Assembly (NCBI GenBank): GCA_003255065.1
Contig: QAOA01000580.1
Coordinates: 53,290 to 117,289 of the forward strand
From: Cercis canadensis
Lineage: Eukaryota > Streptophyta > Magnoliopsida > Fabales > Fabaceae
Reading direction: 5' to 3'
DNA: 64,000 bases
How positions within the stretch are numbered: the stretch's first letter is position 1; the number at the start of each line of letters is the position of its first letter. A program made the position numbers and the translations under genes. Positions 61,348 to 64,000 of this stretch are shown here, piece after piece. The notes beneath the pieces were generated by a model. The model ran no database searches. It saw nothing but the letters and a program-made list of their open reading frames with translations, and was not told the DNA's origin.

Positions 61348-62990
61348 ATGGTGTCCTCCCTCGTCTCTTTCCTATTCTCTACTTGTGTTGCACCATCTTT
61401 CCTTCCCTCTTCGGTGATTGTACCTTATTCAAGATTTTTTTTTCTTTTTATTCTTTCAGGAAGAAGTAGAACATCAAGACGAAGCCCTACTCAGACGCTT
61501 GCAGGAGTCCTTAGATGCACAGCCAGATAACGCCTCGCTCCATTATGATATTGTGTGCATTCATTCATTATTTTATTCTGTTTAAAAATGCCTTTAATTC
61601 ATATGGATTTAGAAATATCCCCTTAAAATGAAATGTGATAATTCAGGGTTTGTTCTTGTGGGAAAAAGAGAGAGAAACCAAGGAAAAAGCTGCTGAACAT
61701 TTTGTAATATCTATCAAATTGAACCCTAAGAATGGAGATGCTTTCAAATATTTGGGCCATTATTATCGCGGTGTTTCCTTTGATACTCAAAGAGCCCTTA
61801 AGTGTTACCAGAGAGCTGTTGCCCTCAATCCCGATGATTCCGACTCTGGGGTAAGGCTAGTATCTTCTCTTTTACCTCATTTTTAAGTTCAATTTATTAT
61901 GGTTATGAAAACCGGAAAAGTCAATTGATTATTTCCAGTTTGTGCAATATAACTGTATGCAAAAATTTTCTTATTAGGAAGCTTTGTGCAATTTGCTTGA
62001 CGAAGGAAGAAAGGAGAGTTTGGAGCTCTCGGTATGCCAAGAAGCTTCTGAAAAGTCACCGAGGGCTTTCTGGGCTTTCCGCAGATTGGGTTATCTGCAG
62101 GTTTCTTCTTCCTTCTTCCATCTTCTTTTCATTCTCCGCAATTTATTAACGCGAAATTACACTCACATCCCCTGTTAAATTTTTAGTACACCCCCACCCC
62201 TTTGCATCAAGAAATTGGATAGGAAATAACTCAATTGACAGAAAACAAAATCAGCTCAGTTCAGACTAGATCAAATACTTTAATTTTAAAAATTTCTTCA
62301 AATCTGACCCTCTTGAAATATCTCTTGAATTACATTGTGTGATTGAACATGATGCTGTAGCTCATGCTTGATTATTTGAATTATGAGAGAAGTTGTCATG
62401 TGGCACCTAGGTGAATCTTTTATTAATGAAGATATTTTTAACTCAATTTCTTGAAGCTGAGTTGATTGTAAGTGTACCAAAAGATTTCCCATGAGCACAA
62501 GTGAGACATCTCTAAACTGAAGAGAGTCTAAGTGCAATTCTGCCATTTATCAATGGGTTGTAAGTTGTAATATCGTTAATATTTGTTAATAACTTGATAG
62601 GTCCATCGAAAGAAATGGTCTGAAGCTGTCCAGAGTCTTCAACATGCCATACGAGGGTATCCAACATGTGCTGATTTGTGGGAAGTAATAATAGTTCATA
62701 TCTTTTTATTAGATTTCCGTTCATTCATACTTCTCTCTCTGATAAATATTTAAAATTATGTTAGGCTTTGGGCCTTGCTTATCAGCGACTAGGCAGGTTT
62801 ACTGCAGCTATAAAGGTACTCCTGTGCTTGACTTCCTTTTATATCTTCTGGATAAATGGTCCCTCTACTGCTAATTTATTTATGGATTATGTGTCAGTCC
62901 TATGGTCATGCCATCGAATTGGACAATATGTTGGTCTTTGCTTTGGTTGAAAGTGGAAATATCTCTTTGGCACTTGGATCTTTTAAAAAG
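61348..62990 (+). CDS. SKI3: SKI3-type tetratricopeptide protein, 5' part (gene continues past the window)
   Basis: TPR scaffold of the cytoplasmic Ski complex (SKI2-SKI3-SKI8), which feeds mRNA to the exosome for 3'-to-5' decay. Exons in the window: 61348-61350 (ATG only, tentative), 61460-61552, 61647-61850, 61978-62100, 62601-62684, 62765-62815, 62898-62990, all phase 0 and together 217 codons. The tandem TPR units are clear: [74 protein letters not shown] and YGHAIELDN. The residues match plant SKI3 N-termini; the full protein is usually over 1,100 aa, so most exons lie to the right. The start is the weak point: the donor after ATG is poor, and a different first exon is possible. Confidence 0.88.
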
Positions 62991-63589
62991 GTACATTTCA
63001 CTAATTTTCAGCAGTATCCCTGATGTCTCCCTTATCCAGGATTCTTGTTCTCACTCTCAGGGATTGAAGTCCTCCCTTCCATTTGTTTTTCTTCTTTTTG
63101 ACCAATGGTAGTCAATTATATGAATGCTGGGAAGATGGATGCAATCTGCCTTTTTGCTATGGCATAATTTTGTGGTATTGATTCAGTCATGTTAGTTGCA
63201 ATGTAAAGAGTAATTCTGGTGTGCACATGATGGTTAGTTGTAATTCTATCTCATTAAACATATAGTTCTGTCTCATTGACGTGTTAATTATTGTTTGGCA
63301 AAAAAAAAGAGTTATCATCGTGATTTGCTCTTGACCATACACCATTGAGGTGTAGCTTGTATGACATGCTGGACCTTTTACAGGATAGGATTGAGGAATG
63401 TGGTGCAAATGATGTGACCATGAATGTGTTTTGAGCATGGCTAAATAGAACTTCAAGAGATTTTATAATTTGGGCTTTAATTACTTTATACTAATTTGCT
63501 TATGATAAAAGTCATTAAGGATAGAAAAGGGAACTAAATAAAGGAGGACAAGAAATCCTCAAAAACAAAGGATGATAGTGATATTACGT
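62991..63589 (+). other. SKI3 intron sequence
   Basis: It follows the GTACAT donor after the last visible SKI3 exon. No next exon is recognisable before the window ends. Confidence 0.5.
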
Positions 63590-64000
63590 TTAATTTAGCT
63601 TTATCTAAGTCATCTTGGAAGGTTAAGGCTCCCTCTAAGTCTAAGGTGAAAAACTTTTTGTTTGGACAACAGTACTTAATAGAATTATTACAAATGATCT
63701 GCTACAAATTCGCAAGCCTTGTAAAGCTATTTCTCCTATTGTTTATGGGATTATGTTTTTGGAGTACGGAGACAAACAATAATCTTTCATACAATGTGAG
63801 ATTGCTTGGCAGCTTTGGAATTGAATCTGGTGTATATTTTAAGAGCAGTGTGTTTGTCCACCCTCCTTGGATGAGTTTTTGTCCATTCATTCTCATGGTT
63901 TTGGAAGCAGAAAGGAGTGTAAGGCCCTTCAAAGTGTGGTCTATTTGCAGGTTGTGGTGGTTATGGCTGGAGCATAGTACCAGAGTCTTCAATGAGAGAT
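63590..64000 (+). mobile_element. LINE fragment (reverse-transcriptase C-terminal zf-RVT region), runs off the window
   Basis: Translations in shifting frames give the usual tail of plant L1-type LINE proteins: WKVKAPSKSKVKNF, then CEIAWQLWN, and a piece with RKECKALQS and SLQ. This zf-RVT region follows the reverse transcriptase in plant LINEs. At least two frame changes separate the recognisable pieces, so it is dead. It lies in the SKI3 intron that begins at 62991, in the same orientation as the gene. Confidence 0.65.

Overview
This is eudicot nuclear DNA. The genes have many short exons joined by GT-AG introns, the intergenic DNA is AT-rich, and plant-type mobile elements (Ty1/copia, Tat-lineage Ty3/gypsy, MULEs, MITEs, a LINE) fill most of the space between genes. 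I cannot name the species. Runs of G, C or T holding a single N, plus one N inside a transposon, suggest a draft assembly with unresolved junctions.

Layout. (1) 1-3265: the 3' end of a Tat-lineage Ty3/gypsy element, with antisense coding block, polypurine tract and 3' LTR. A MULE-type MITE (3279-4102) follows directly. (2) About 4.9-15.9 kb, + strand: a 15-exon gene for an ATXR7/SDG25-type H3K4 methyltransferase. (3) 17143-22207: a decayed Ty1/copia element with paired 202-bp LTRs and a 5-bp target duplication, 1.3 kb past the ATXR7 stop. (4) 22.2-28.3 kb: gene-poor, with one fold-back element and some exon-like pieces I could not identify. (5) 28355-32536, + strand: a hydroxyproline-rich-glycoprotein-family gene of about 480 aa; its first intron carries two unrelated tandem duplications. 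(6) 33876-34951: a fold-back MULE-like element with a second hairpin inside it. (7) 35225-39878, - strand: a complete HDA19-type class I histone deacetylase in 7 coding exons. (8) 43606-49525, - strand: a YjbQ/UPF0047 family gene in 7 exons; the last is 24 codons long and lies beyond a 3.86-kb intron. (9) About 50.5-59.8 kb: two MULE units side by side. The left is a relic. The right (53745-59755) has 187-bp terminal inverted repeats and a perfect 9-bp target duplication. Both show the same plan: a MuDR-type transposase gene converging on a small GRF-zinc-finger gene. (10) From 61348, + strand: the 5' part of a SKI3 (TPR subunit of the Ski complex) gene, running off the window, with a LINE fragment in its last visible intron.

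Host genes. ATXR7 writes active H3K4 methylation and HDA19 removes histone acetylation. SKI3 belongs to the cytoplasmic exosome cofactor that degrades mRNA 3'-to-5'. YjbQ is a small conserved enzyme-like protein. They form no operon-like unit, and their proximity is probably chance. The main novelty candidate is the two-gene MULE architecture (transposase plus convergent GRF-zinc-finger protein, the right-hand one with a membrane anchor), seen twice here in different states of decay.
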